The notes beneath the pieces are model-generated. The model made no database searches, was not told the origin of the DNA, and was given only the letters and a program-made list of their open reading frames with translations. The position numbers and the translations under genes are program-made. Below, piece by piece: positions 17,605 through 27,570 of a stretch of DNA of 64,000 bases. The DNA is from Aliikangiella maris. Its GTDB lineage: Bacteria; Pseudomonadota; Gammaproteobacteria; Enterobacterales; Kangiellaceae. Every line of letters begins with the position of its first letter. The first letter of the stretch is position 1. The DNA lies in assembly GCF_040719265.1 (NCBI RefSeq), contig NZ_JBFDAH010000008.1:1-64000 (forward strand). The letters run 5' to 3'.

Positions 17605-20600
17605 TTATTCTTCGAAATATAATTTTTTGCGTGATTTAGGATGATTGCCAATTTCATTCATTGTTTGACTATCATATAAGCGTCCATTAAGCATAACCAT
17701 ATTGACCTTGTCGGTTTGATAAATATCGGTTAGCGGGTCACTATCGAGAATGACTAAATCGGCTAGTTTATCTACTTCGAGAGAACCAATTTGTTGCTCC
17801 ATGCCCAGATAGCGCGCGCTGTCTAACGTCGCGGCTCTAATAACTTCCAGTGGTGTCATTCCACCTTGAGCGAACATCCACATTTCCCAATGAGCGCCCA
17901 AGCCTTCTCGTTGTCCATGTGCGCCCAGTTGAACATTCACACCTAAATCTTGTAGTTCAGCAGCAACTCGCGCTGTATTAAAGTGGTTGTAGTCTGCTTC
18001 GGGTGCCAAACGACGGCGAATCGAGCGCGGATAAAGCACAGACTTAGGCACATACTTTGACAAAATAGGGTGTTTCCAGACTTCTTGATGTTGATACCAG
18101 TAATGTTCACCCCAAATTCCGCCGTAAGCGACCACAAGTGTTGGAGTATAGGCGGTTTGACTCTGTGACCAGAGTTGTTTGATATCTGCATATACATTGG
18201 CCGGCGGGATGGCATGTTCTATGCCGGTATGTCCATCAACTATCATGGTTAAATTATGTTGTAGTGTAGAGCCTCCTTCTGGCATAACCAACATTTCATT
18301 TTGTCTGGCGGCTTCGAGAATTTGCTGACGCTGATCACGGCGTGGTTGATTATAGCTTTTCACCGAAAATGCACCTTGTGATTTCAGTCGTTTCAGGTGT
18401 TTGGTCGCATCATTCAAATTGTCGACTTCAGCAGTAATATAGTGTTTGGCACCATAAAGAATCGTACCGGTTGAAAATATTCTTGGGGCAACCAGCTTTC
18501 CTGCTCTGGCCATTTCTGCGGCAGAAAAAATTTCTGCTGTATTATTGGATGGGTCGTGAATGGTGGTTACACCAAACGCAAGTGTTGCCAGATTATACCA
18601 GTTTTGCTGCGGCGTTAATTGACTGCGTCCCTGGCGCCCATGCCAATGTGCATCGACAATGCCCGGCATAATGGTTTTGCCACGCACATCAATTCGCTTG
18701 GTATTGTCAGGAACTGATAATGTGCCGGTTTTGCCTACCGCTTTAATACGATTACCACTGATCAGTATATCGCCTTGTGAAATGACTTCATCGCCATGCA
18801 TGGTAATAATTTGTGCGCCTGTTAGCAGGGTATTACCGCGAGGTATATCACTACTGACATTAAAGCCAAGTTGAGTCACTTTGGGTGAGATTTCATCTTT
18901 TAATGACTGCCATTTTAGTGGTGATGGTAATTGCAGACTATGCAATGATGCGCCAAGTGACCAGTGAACCTGGCTACCCTCGTTGCTCCAGGAAATATAT
19001 TGGCCGCCATCACCGCTGATTGGGAGGACTGGTAAGTTGGTTGCTTTGGGTGAAAGATCAATCGCTTTTGCTGCAAAGGTAAAAGGAGCAATATAAAGCT
19101 GGTATCTTTCACGAAAAGCCAGATAGTCTTGCTTGGGAGACAGGCTGAATTCAGTGGCAAATTGCGTACTGACATGGCTGATTGGGTCTTGGCCATTGAG
19201 ATCAATACTGACCAGTTCAGATTTGTCATTGACTGTTCGCGACACATAAATTCGCTGGCCATCTTTTGCAAAAAATGGTGAAGAGCCATAATCTGTCACG
19301 CGATAGGTTTTTTCACGCTTCATATCAAGCAGGTATATGCCAGGATCTTGATTGTATTCGGGTTTTAAAAGACTGCCCCCGTTGATTTTTTCATAGACGA
19401 TACTTTTACCATCTGATGAGAACTGTGGTGAAATATATTTGCCAGGCTGCTGAGTTAGTTTGTCACCGCTGCCGCCGCGAGCTCTGACTTTTTTAATGTG
19501 CCCCTGATTTTGGTCGTTCCAGGTGCTATATACAATCCATTTACCGTCAGCAGAAAATGCAGGATAGAACTCAAACTCATCTTTGGCTTTGGTTAAGCGT
19601 TTGGGTTTGCCATTGGGGAGGCTTTTGCTATATAGCTGACCGAGAGCCTGAAAAATAACCTGATCGCCATCGGGACTAACCTGAACCCAGCGTAGCATTT
19701 GGGTGTCGAATTTTTCGGGGGCGGGATCGACTTTGCGGGTGACTGCTTTGCGCATTGATTTGGTGGTTTTAACCGAAAACGGGATTTCTTTGGCAACTTG
19801 AGTGGTGGTATTTAACTGCTGAATTTTGCCTCCCGCCCAAAAAATCAAGTTTTGACTGTCTGGTGTCCAGGCTAATGTAGGGTAAACGCCGTGAATTGCC
19901 CAGGTTTCTTGCATATCGCGGTCTAGTTTTTGATAAATTGGAAACTCTTGACCAGTTGATAAATCTTTTAAAAATATACTAGACTGATTGCGAATGCGGC
20001 GAACAAAGGCCAGGTATTTACCATTGGGTGAGGGCGTTGGACGAACACTACCACCAAATCCCGAAACTTCTTTAGCAATTTTGCCTGATTGGCGATCTAC
20101 CGAAAATATCTCATAAATAATATCGTTGGAATCTTTGCTGTACTCAAATACTTTGCCAGGGGTTGAGTCGCGTGAAAAATAAACTTTGTCGCCCTTTGGC
20201 GAAAAAACCGGTTCACCCAAATCTTTTTGATCATTCGGACGACTGTTTAACTGTAAACCTTTACCGCCAGACAAGTGATATAACCAGATTTCGCCAGCAC
20301 CGAGTGAGCGTCTTGAAGTAAAGTGTTTGCGTGCTGCAATATATTGACCATCTGGACTCCAGGTTGGGCTATTGAGCAGTCGAAATGATTCTTTGGTAAT
20401 TTGTTTTAAGTTGGTGCCATCACTATCCATAACCCAAATATTGTCGCCACCACCCGCATCGGAAGTAAAGGCGATGTGTTTACCATCGGGGCTAAATTGT
20501 GGTTGCATTTCCCAAGCGATTGAATGCGTTAACGCGACTGCCTGCCCCCCTTTAATAGGGAGTCGATATAAATCACCCAATAAGTCGAAAACCAGCGTTT

Positions 20601-20778
20601 TGCCGTCTGGACTAATGGTAACATTCATCCAAGTACCTTCTGTCACATCGATGGTTGCTTCATAAGCTACGCCAGGAGGATTATTGACATCCCATTGTGG
20701 TTTCTTATCCTGAGATTCTTGCGCGATGCTCAGTTGACTGCTGAGCAGTGCACAAGTCAAAAGCATTAGCTTTTTCAT
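17605..20778 (-). CDS. secreted PD40 propeller-amidohydrolase fusion
   Basis: This 1057-residue exported protein fuses a TolB/PD40-type beta-propeller to an amidohydrolase. A signal peptide (residues 1-19, cleavage near SIAQES) is followed by repeated PD40 blades such as QFSPDGKHIAFTSDAGG, WSPDGQYIAARK and FSADGKWIVYS across residues 40-600. From about residue 650 a metal-dependent hydrolase of the imidazolonepropionase/prolidase type begins: MPGIVDAHWHGRQ carries the His-x-His metal site, and ADLVILDSDPL ends the fold. Fused proteins of this type are annotated as peptidase- or amidase-like, but the substrate is unknown. Monocistronic, ending in a clear terminator. Confidence 0.83.
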   Translation of the reverse strand: MKKLMLLTCALLSSQLSIAQESQDKKPQWDVNNPPGVAYEATIDVTEGTWMNVTISPDGKTLVFDLLGDLYRLPIKGGQAVALTHSIAWEMQPQFSPDGKHIAFTSDAGGGDNIWVMDSDGTNLKQITKESFRLLNSPTWSPDGQYIAARKHFTSRRSLGAGEIWLYHLSGGKGLQLNSRPNDQKDLGEPVFSPKGDKVYFSRDSTPGKVFEYSKDSNDIIYEIFSVDRQSGKIAKEVSGFGGSVRPTPSPNGKYLAFVRRIRNQSSIFLKDLSTGQEFPIYQKLDRDMQETWAIHGVYPTLAWTPDSQNLIFWAGGKIQQLNTTTQVAKEIPFSVKTTKSMRKAVTRKVDPAPEKFDTQMLRWVQVSPDGDQVIFQALGQLYSKSLPNGKPKRLTKAKDEFEFYPAFSADGKWIVYSTWNDQNQGHIKKVRARGGSGDKLTQQPGKYISPQFSSDGKSIVYEKINGGSLLKPEYNQDPGIYLLDMKREKTYRVTDYGSSPFFAKDGQRIYVSRTVNDKSELVSIDLNGQDPISHVSTQFATEFSLSPKQDYLAFRERYQLYIAPFTFAAKAIDLSPKATNLPVLPISGDGGQYISWSNEGSQVHWSLGASLHSLQLPSPLKWQSLKDEISPKVTQLGFNVSSDIPRGNTLLTGAQIITMHGDEVISQGDILISGNRIKAVGKTGTLSVPDNTKRIDVRGKTIMPGIVDAHWHGRQGRSQLTPQQNWYNLATLAFGVTTIHDPSNNTAEIFSAAEMARAGKLVAPRIFSTGTILYGAKHYITAEVDNLNDATKHLKRLKSQGAFSVKSYNQPRRDQRQQILEAARQNEMLVMPEGGSTLQHNLTMIVDGHTGIEHAIPPANVYADIKQLWSQSQTAYTPTLVVAYGGIWGEHYWYQHQEVWKHPILSKYVPKSVLYPRSIRRRLAPEADYNHFNTARVAAELQDLGVNVQLGAHGQREGLGAHWEMWMFAQGGMTPLEVIRAATLDSARYLGMEQQIGSLEVDKLADLVILDSDPLTDIYQTDKVNMVMLNGRLYDSQTMNEIGNHPKSRKKLYFEE

Positions 20779-21024
20779 TGATGGCCCCTTTGGTTTTATT
20801 AGAAAATTGTTATGACTTTAATTCATTTTAGTGGAGATATCTAATCAATTGGCCTATCAAATTGTATGTAAAGTTTACGGCTGACTCCCGTTGAGTCATG
20901 GAAATGTGCAACAGGTCTGGTTTAACAGGTTTAAAATGTCACCTTAATGATGATTATGCTATGGTTAGCGTTACCCTGGGCTTGTTATTTGTGCCCAATT
21001 ATTTTACGCCGAACGATTATCTGA

Positions 21025-22101
21025 ATGTCTCCACGAGAAAAACAAAGTAAAGCACTGCCGGAAAATGAATTCTTTTTACCCGATTTTTGTCAGATACAAT
21101 CGTTGTTTCTGGTATTACTCATAGGTGAATTGCTAGCCGTTATTTTTACTTTATTAAACTTTGAACCGAAGATGTCCTTATGGCGGTTGTTGGGGTTGTA
21201 TTCTCTCTCAATTCAAATTATTAGTTTAATTTCTGTGGGGTTTTTGTGTTTATTGCGTGCAGTTCTGGCGCGCTTTTCAGACTGGATTTCAGGCGGCATC
21301 AGTTTATTGATAATTTTAGTGACAACTTTTGTTTTTAGCCTGCTCGTCATTCGCGGCTATTGGAATGAAGCGATTGAAGTGACACAAATCTATCAGGCTC
21401 ATTTTATTATTCGCAATCTGTTTATTGCGGGTTTAATTGGTGCTGTTGCGCTCCGATACTTTTACTTGTTGCAGCGCTATCGACAACATTTGGTGATTGA
21501 GTCTTCGGCAAAGCTGGCAGCCCTGCAAGCCCGTATTCGTCCACACTTTTTATTTAACAGTATGAATATTATTGCTAGTTTAACGCGAATTGATCCTGCT
21601 AAAGCGGAGGCTGCGATTGAAGATTTAAGCGACTTATTTCGGGCTACTCTAGAAACCAGAGATGAGTTGATACCTTTTGCAGAAGAAATGAAAAACGCTG
21701 AACGTTATTTGGCCATTGAGCAGTTACGTTTGGGTGAGCGATTAAAAGTGGTTAAAAATATCCAGACTGATACGGCCGATATTCTATTGCCTCCGCTGGT
21801 TGTTCAACCCTTATTAGAAAATGCTGTTTATCATGGTATTCAAATGTTGCCTGAAGGTGGAACAGTCACAATCAATGCAACCTGTCAAAATATGGGACAG
21901 ACAAATGCTCTCTTGAATATTGAAATTATTAATCCGAAAGCTGTGCAACAGAATCAACAAGGACATGGAATAGCACTAAAAAATATTCAACAACGTCTGG
22001 AAGTGATTTATGCAAAGCGGGCACAATTAAAGCATGAAGTTTCAGCACATGATTATCGGGTTGTGATGCAAATTCCGGTTAATCGGCGAGCGATAAGCTA
22101 A
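21025..22101 (+). CDS. algZ: LytS/AlgZ-type sensor histidine kinase
   Basis: This 358-residue inner-membrane sensor kinase has the His_kinase (PF06580) domain. The first 150 residues hold four to five hydrophobic helices. The phospho-acceptor box is RPHFLFNSMNIIASL and the ATP-binding N-box is VVQPLLENAVYHGI. It is followed at 35 bases by its LytTR regulator. Together they match AlgZ/AlgR (FimS/AlgR), which in Pseudomonas controls alginate and type IV pili. The target genes here are not visible, so the symbol rests on family and pairing. Confidence 0.82.
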   Translation: MSPREKQSKALPENEFFLPDFCQIQSLFLVLLIGELLAVIFTLLNFEPKMSLWRLLGLYSLSIQIISLISVGFLCLLRAVLARFSDWISGGISLLIILVTTFVFSLLVIRGYWNEAIEVTQIYQAHFIIRNLFIAGLIGAVALRYFYLLQRYRQHLVIESSAKLAALQARIRPHFLFNSMNIIASLTRIDPAKAEAAIEDLSDLFRATLETRDELIPFAEEMKNAERYLAIEQLRLGERLKVVKNIQTDTADILLPPLVVQPLLENAVYHGIQMLPEGGTVTINATCQNMGQTNALLNIEIINPKAVQQNQQGHGIALKNIQQRLEVIYAKRAQLKHEVSAHDYRVVMQIPVNRRAIS

Positions 22102-22136
22102 AGTTAAACACAAGTGTGTTACATAAGAGGAATAAC

Positions 22137-22862
22137 ATGAAAGTTTTAGTTGTTGATGATGAACCTCTGGCTCAACAGCGTTTACAACAATTGCTCAAGC
22201 AAATTGATTTGGTGACAGATGTTGAACTGGCCAACAATGGTGAACAGGCCATACAACAATGTGAAAAGAACTCACCCGATGTGGTGTTGCTCGATATTAG
22301 AATGCCGGGCATTGACGGATTAGAAACCGCACAACATCTAAGTCAGTTAGATAAAGTGCCCGCCATAATTTTTACTACGGCATATGATGAATACGCACTC
22401 GAAGCGTTCAAAGTTCATGCGGTTGATTATTTACTAAAACCGGTTCGTGCCGAAAAACTGGAATCTTCATTATTACGCGCAAACCAGTTAAACCAAGTGC
22501 AAATGATGGCAATCAAGGCACAGCCACAACAGCGAAAAAATATAACAGCAAAAATTAGTGGCAATATTAAATTAATACCTATTAACGATATTTATTTTTT
22601 TCGTGCAGACCAAAAGTATGTCACGGTTAAATACACCCAAGGCGAAACAATTATTGAAGATACACTGAAAGATTTGCAACATGAATTTGAAGATAAGTTT
22701 GCTCGTGTACATCGAAACGCTTTGGTTGCCAGAAAATATATTACCGGCATTCAAAAAAATGCCGACGGCCACACCTATGTCACTATACAAGGATGTGATG
22801 AGCTGGTTGAAATCAGTCGCCGACACTTGTCGGCGATCAAGAAACTGGTGATGAGCCTGTAA
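22137..22862 (+). CDS. algR: LytTR response regulator AlgR
   Basis: This response regulator has a CheY-like receiver (residues 1-120) and a LytTR DNA-binding domain (about 138-240). The acidic pocket (VVDDEP), phospho-acceptor (VVLLDIRMPG) and Lys (YLLKPV) are intact. LytTR is recognised from INDIYFFRADQKYVTV and FARVHRNALVARKYI. I start at the ATG at 22137, seven bases after AAGAGGAA, rather than the upstream TTG-frame start, because MKVLVVDDEP is the family N-terminus. Its last 26 bases overlap the end of the convergent hemY gene. Confidence 0.87.
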   Translation: MKVLVVDDEPLAQQRLQQLLKQIDLVTDVELANNGEQAIQQCEKNSPDVVLLDIRMPGIDGLETAQHLSQLDKVPAIIFTTAYDEYALEAFKVHAVDYLLKPVRAEKLESSLLRANQLNQVQMMAIKAQPQQRKNITAKISGNIKLIPINDIYFFRADQKYVTVKYTQGETIIEDTLKDLQHEFEDKFARVHRNALVARKYITGIQKNADGHTYVTIQGCDELVEISRRHLSAIKKLVMSL

Positions 22863-24144
22863 CTGAAATTGAGTCAGGTTGTTTAAAGCGAGGCAATAAA
22901 CCCGCATTGATTAAATCATCACTGCCTTTTTCAAGTGTTAACTGGTTGGTTGCTTCGCGCGGTAAAATGCTCAGTTCTAATCCTTGTTGATAGTATTGCT
23001 GTGCATTGACTTGATCATTGAGCTTGGTCAGCGTTTTTGCCATGAACAAGTAGACCTCAGGCGTGGGCTGGGCAACAATTGCTCTGTCTAAAAACTGACG
23101 GGCCTTGCCCCAAAGATTAGCGCGATAAGCCAGTTTTGCCATTGCCAGATAGATAACTTCCGGTGGATTATGGTTTGCCTGATACCAGCTTTCTAAAAAG
23201 TTAAGTTGTCTGGCAGGCTCAATGGTATTGAGTTGACCATAAAGGTGAATTGTATTGTTGTCACCGTATTTTTTGATAATTGGCTTCAACAGTGCTTCTG
23301 CTTCTTCCATTTGTTGAAAGTCGATTAATAAGCGCGCATAGTTAATTTGGTTGGTTTTATTTTTTCGTAAATAAGCAGGCAGGTTTTGCCAGATATCACG
23401 AATTTCTTCTAGTTGACCTGCTTGGCTTTTGGCAAATAATAAACCGTTAATGGCTTGTTCTTCAATAGCGGCAAGTTGTTCGTTATCCAAGATTTGCTGT
23501 TTCTTTAACTGTGGTAATAACTTAACCAACTGCTCCCATTCCTGTAATTTACGAAATAGCTGGCATAGCAATTTTAAGACATAGGGATGGTTAGGGTTTT
23601 TGCTTTTTAACTGAGTTAAACTGGCGAGCGCTTGCTCGTATTGGTTGTGTTGAATTTGTAGCTGTGCCTGAGTTAAACCAATGGCTATTTTGGCATTGGG
23701 CTCAACCTGTGAAGCCTGCTTTAAATAATAATCACGGCGGGTTTCAGCATTTTGATGTTGCGCTGCCTGCGCAGCAATCAAATAGTTAATGAGTTTGGTA
23801 TTGGCTGTTTTAGCAGCATTGACCATAGCTTCTTCGGCATCTTTCCAGCGACCTTCGCTAAAGGCCAACATGCCTTGTACCGTTAATTTTCTTGCCCGTT
23901 TAATATGTCGATTACCGCGCCAATCTTTAAATCTGCGCGTATTTTTAAGTAATTTATAGGCGAAATAAATAATAAGAGCCAGCACCAGAATAAATAAAAA
24001 ATTAATTGCAACAGCGACCCATAATCGCATTTCATAAGTCGTGGTTTGATAAGCAACAATCACAAAACCTGGCAGATTTTTTATCCATGACCCTGCGACT
24101 CCGCCAATTAATACGGTTGCTAACAAGAGTAATATTCGTCTCAT
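22837..24144 (-). CDS. hemY: HemY, TPR protein of heme synthesis
   Basis: HemY is an inner-membrane protein conserved with late heme-biosynthesis genes. This 435-residue copy has two N-terminal membrane helices (residues 4-20 and 42-62), the conserved RNRHIKRARKLTVQGMLAFSEGRW segment and TPR-like helical repeats to about residue 400. It starts with an ATG overlapping the TAA of hemX (TAATG), so translation is probably coupled. The protein ends in a Ser-rich tail whose codons overlap algR on the other strand. Confidence 0.9.
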   Translation of the reverse strand: MRRILLLLATVLIGGVAGSWIKNLPGFVIVAYQTTTYEMRLWVAVAINFLFILVLALIIYFAYKLLKNTRRFKDWRGNRHIKRARKLTVQGMLAFSEGRWKDAEEAMVNAAKTANTKLINYLIAAQAAQHQNAETRRDYYLKQASQVEPNAKIAIGLTQAQLQIQHNQYEQALASLTQLKSKNPNHPYVLKLLCQLFRKLQEWEQLVKLLPQLKKQQILDNEQLAAIEEQAINGLLFAKSQAGQLEEIRDIWQNLPAYLRKNKTNQINYARLLIDFQQMEEAEALLKPIIKKYGDNNTIHLYGQLNTIEPARQLNFLESWYQANHNPPEVIYLAMAKLAYRANLWGKARQFLDRAIVAQPTPEVYLFMAKTLTKLNDQVNAQQYYQQGLELSILPREATNQLTLEKGSDDLINAGLLPRFKQPDSISVTGSSPVS

Positions 24145-25697
24145 TACTGTTGCTCCTGTGTTAGCGTTTGCTCAGCTGTCTGCGCTGAATTTTCAGGGGC
24201 TGTTTTTGGCTGTGTCGTCTGTTTTTCATCAGCATTTTGAATATTGGTATCTGGCAAGGTTGTAGAGGTATTTGCTTTGATCGATGTATTAACACCATTT
24301 TGTTCAAGCCACTGATAGAGTCTCGATTGATTAATATTTTGGATGGTCTGGCGCGAACTTAAGGCTCGCGGCAAGTCGATGTTAATGGGCGTTTGTTGTA
24401 ACTGACTTAAGGTGTCTAGGAGTTGTGAAATACTCAAGTTTTCAGAGGGTGCTGTTGGACTATCGACAAAATAAGTTTTAATCCATTGTTGGGCGTTTTG
24501 CAAGTGTTGCTCATAGAGCTTTTGTTCACCGCGTAGCATATAAATTTGCGCTTGTTGCAGTGCTAGCTGAATATTGGCATTCAAATTGGCACGCTGTTTA
24601 GGGGTCATTAGAGGAATGACAGGTTGTCCGTGCTCTTTGATTTCAATAAAGTCATGTTTGATTTTATCGTAGAGTTTTTGCCATGAAAAATCACTTTCAA
24701 CCGTTGGTTGTGAAGGACTCAACTTATCCTTAATAGGTGCATACTCTAAAGCAGTAATGGCAAGTTCTGGGATTTTATCGCTAATGGCATCTAGTTGTGC
24801 TGCAATACCAGTAAAATCGGGAGCAATGATTAATTGTAAATTGGCGATATCATCAGCTAGTTGTTGTCTGAGTTCAAGTAAGCGGTTATCACCAATTTGC
24901 TTTATTTTATCATCTGCGGTCTTTAATAGGGCAATAGCCGTACTTTTGTCTTTTTCTAGCGTAATTTTGTGCTCTGCTAATTTAATGAAGTATTCGGCTT
25001 CGGCTAATAACCAATCTTGTTGGCGACGGCCAGATAGTTCTCGGATTTTCTCTTGCGTTGCTGTTAATGATTCGGTCAATTGGGTAATTAATTGCGCTTG
25101 TTGCTGAATCAGGCGTTGATTGCTGGTTGCTTGTCTAGCGCTTTTTTGAGCCGTCAATCGGCTCTGCTGCGTGCTTTGAAGTTGCAGGTCTAGTTGCTGT
25201 TTTACATGACTTTGCATGTCATCCCATTGTTGTTGTACAAAGTATTGTTGATAGGCTGACCAAGCAATACCGAGTAAAGCCAGGAGTGACAATATGATGG
25301 CTGCAACCGGTAATAATTTGACTCGTCTGGTGGATTGGCGACTAGTGGTCATTTTGGGTACGGGTTTGGCAGAAAATAGCGAATTTTTGCTTTGGGTTGT
25401 GGTCGTCTGTGAATTTGATGGCGTTGTTGATTTGGTGGCCGATTCAGCTCTTTCTTGTGAACTTTCTCGAGAACTTGCCTGAATACTGGCTTTACTATCG
25501 GAAGATGTATTTGGCTTTGCGGTTACATTCGATTGATTGGATTGAGTTGGCTTAACCGTTGTTGTAGTCGCTGGGCTATCACTTGATTCCGGCAAAGTAA
25601 TACTGCTGACGTTTTTTCTCGATTTGTCGGACGACTTGGAGTTACCATTTTTGCTGTCTGGCTTTTTGTCGTTTCGGTTATTTTTATCGTCGTTCAT
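24144..25697 (-). CDS. hemX: HemX, uroporphyrinogen-III methyltransferase-like protein
   Basis: HemX is a single-pass inner-membrane protein of the hem operon. It is often annotated as a uroporphyrinogen-III C-methyltransferase, but that activity is doubtful for this family. Of 517 residues, the first 120 are a low-complexity Ser/Thr/Lys-rich cytoplasmic tail. A membrane helix follows (about 128-148), then a periplasmic coiled-coil region and the conserved helical domain with DWLLAEAEYFIKLAEHKI. A Gln/Thr-rich tail ends it. The low-complexity N-terminus is longer than in many relatives. It lies between hemD and hemY. Confidence 0.9.
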   Translation of the reverse strand: MNDDKNNRNDKKPDSKNGNSKSSDKSRKNVSSITLPESSDSPATTTTVKPTQSNQSNVTAKPNTSSDSKASIQASSRESSQERAESATKSTTPSNSQTTTTQSKNSLFSAKPVPKMTTSRQSTRRVKLLPVAAIILSLLALLGIAWSAYQQYFVQQQWDDMQSHVKQQLDLQLQSTQQSRLTAQKSARQATSNQRLIQQQAQLITQLTESLTATQEKIRELSGRRQQDWLLAEAEYFIKLAEHKITLEKDKSTAIALLKTADDKIKQIGDNRLLELRQQLADDIANLQLIIAPDFTGIAAQLDAISDKIPELAITALEYAPIKDKLSPSQPTVESDFSWQKLYDKIKHDFIEIKEHGQPVIPLMTPKQRANLNANIQLALQQAQIYMLRGEQKLYEQHLQNAQQWIKTYFVDSPTAPSENLSISQLLDTLSQLQQTPINIDLPRALSSRQTIQNINQSRLYQWLEQNGVNTSIKANTSTTLPDTNIQNADEKQTTQPKTAPENSAQTAEQTLTQEQQ

Positions 25698-25850
25698 TTA
25701 ACCTGTTTCCTCAATACTCATTGCATTAATTGCGCCCCCTTTGTTAGCTGTTTGCTGCTGGGGTTTCTATCGCCAAGTTGTTATTCAATTGCGGCGAGAT
25801 TCGCTAAATTATCGTTTAGCTGTATCTGTTTTATGTTTCTGAACCAAACC

Positions 25851-26750
25851 TTATTCTCCAAGGTACGACTCAAGGTATTCTTTTACGCATTGTACCAATT
25901 GTGTGTGTGATGCGCCCGCAGATACGGCAACTATTGTAAATCCTTTTTGTAACGCCAATTGTTTTAGGCGCTCGCTACTGACCACAATCGGTGTGCGATG
26001 CAGGTAATCACTGGATAGTCCAAGTATACGATAAAGATTCTCCAGCGCTTCGTAACTTGTCACTATCCAGATAGGATGTTGCTTTTGTTGTTCGATAATC
26101 GCTTTTTGAGAAGTAAAGTCGGGAAGTTTTCGCTGATAGACATCTAGCGTAAGAACTTTGGCGCCTCTTTGTTGCAAGGTTTGCGACAGGGTGTTGCGTC
26201 CACCAACACCCTTAATAATTAACCAGGATTGCCCGGCTACCGCTTGTAATTCAGGAAGATTAAGTAAGCCCTCACTATTCATTTGTAAAGGAGAAATAAC
26301 TGATTGACTAATATGTTGTTGTAGCGAACTTGCTGTTTTTTCTCCAACGGCTAGCCAGTATTTGACATGCTGGCATGACTCGTATGCGATTTCTAGTGGT
26401 ATTGATTTGCTATCTTTGGCGGTATTGCTCGTGGCGTAAACCTCTTGGTCGGCAGTATGAGGCGTGAAGTTACCATCGACTAGTGGCGAATTAAAAAAAT
26501 GGGCTACCGCATTGGGGCTAATGGCAATGACGCCATCAATATTGGATAGATCGGGCAGTTGAAAAGAACAGGCTTCAATTTGTAGTAAAGGCTGGTGAGA
26601 GACGATAAGTTCAATGCCCAATTGTTGACCTACTTGTTGGAGCGCCGTAATAAGCGCATCGGCTTGGCCGAGTGGGCGTGTCACTACCCAAATATGCTGA
26701 TTTACTTTGCTCGACAGTTGAATTTGTGCCGTTTGACGGGAGTCGCTCAC
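25851..26750 (-). CDS. hemD: uroporphyrinogen-III synthase
   Basis: HemD cyclises hydroxymethylbilane to uroporphyrinogen III. This is a two-domain protein of about 299 residues with IWVVTRPLGQADAL at the start and VSSERLKQLALQKGF near the end, typical of this divergent family. I prefer the GTG at 26750, which has AAAGGTGA seven bases upstream, over the in-frame TTG six codons earlier. hemC normally precedes hemD, but here the gene upstream is a divergent GFA gene, so hemC must lie elsewhere. hemX follows after 153 bases. Confidence 0.88.
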   Translation of the reverse strand: MSDSRQTAQIQLSSKVNQHIWVVTRPLGQADALITALQQVGQQLGIELIVSHQPLLQIEACSFQLPDLSNIDGVIAISPNAVAHFFNSPLVDGNFTPHTADQEVYATSNTAKDSKSIPLEIAYESCQHVKYWLAVGEKTASSLQQHISQSVISPLQMNSEGLLNLPELQAVAGQSWLIIKGVGGRNTLSQTLQQRGAKVLTLDVYQRKLPDFTSQKAIIEQQKQHPIWIVTSYEALENLYRILGLSSDYLHRTPIVVSSERLKQLALQKGFTIVAVSAGASHTQLVQCVKEYLESYLGE

Positions 26751-27016
26751 ACAATCACCTTTGTTCAACGAAGTTATTTGAATAAGTTTGATTTTTTAAA
26801 GCCAACATAATAAACGATATTAAGCATAGCTTGTATGATTAAGTGTACCAGAGGCTGGTTAAAGCGTGAGTTTACCGATGAATACTCTGTGCGCACAAAT
26901 GACAATAATTACTTAATATTTAAAAATCCTGGTTAAAAGTTCATAATAAAAGCTTCAAATAAATGAGATGGTGTTTTACCTTCTGAGCGGTAATTGAGTT
27001 GAATAAGGAGTAAGTG

Positions 27017-27469
27017 ATGATTGAAAAAGCGCAAACGAATGAAAATACTTTAACTCACAATAAGCTAATGAATAAAATTTTGAGTGGTGGATGCCATTGC
27101 GGTGCGATTCGCTATATTGTTACCGGAGAAGCAATCGATAGTGATTATTGCCATTGTCATGATTGTCAAAAATCAGTGGGCGCGGTCGCTGTAACCTGGT
27201 GTGATTTTAAATCTGAAAACTGTCAATGGCTTGAAGGTAAAGTGAAGGAGTACCAATCGTCAGATAATATTTTTAGAGGGTTTTGTGAAAATTGTGGTAC
27301 TAGTTTAACCTATCGACATAAGGATTATCCTCAGTTCACCACAATTGCCAGCGCCACTTTAGATGATCCAAATCGGGTGGCACCTAAATATCATATTCAT
27401 ACTGCCAGCCAGCCAGACTGGTTAGTGATTGATGATGCGCTCGATAAATATCCACACGCACGCAGTTAA
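27017..27469 (+). CDS. GFA family zinc protein
   Basis: This protein of about 150 residues is of the glutathione-dependent formaldehyde-activating (GFA/CENP-V) family. The zinc ligands are visible as GGCHCGAIRY, CHCHDCQKSVG and FCENCGTSLTY. Most members are probably carbon-sulfur lyases of unknown substrate, and the formaldehyde role should not be assumed. I choose the ATG at 27017, six bases after AAGGAG, over the GTG three bases earlier. It ends in the shared hairpin at 27513-27533. Confidence 0.85.
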   Translation: MIEKAQTNENTLTHNKLMNKILSGGCHCGAIRYIVTGEAIDSDYCHCHDCQKSVGAVAVTWCDFKSENCQWLEGKVKEYQSSDNIFRGFCENCGTSLTYRHKDYPQFTTIASATLDDPNRVAPKYHIHTASQPDWLVIDDALDKYPHARS

Positions 27470-27512
27470 TGATTAAATAATTGTTTGTTTCGAGACGATT
27501 ATGATTAAAAGA

Positions 27513-27533
27513 GGTTCTGGTTTATCCAGAACC
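27513..27533. terminator. terminator hairpin between converging units
   Basis: The stem GGTTCTGG/CCAGAACC encloses a 5-base loop. On the minus strand it is followed by UCUUUUAAU and lies 37 bases after the stop of the 2841-residue gene, so it should end that operon. It may also serve the GFA gene on the plus strand, but there is no good U tract that way. Confidence 0.65.
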
Positions 27534-27570
27534 CCGTCAATTTGATGCAGTTAATGACAATGCTTATTGT

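Noticed and set aside
17943..19796. Alternative frames within the amidohydrolase gene
   Set aside because: They overlap clearly recognisable PD40 and metal-binding segments of the main frame.
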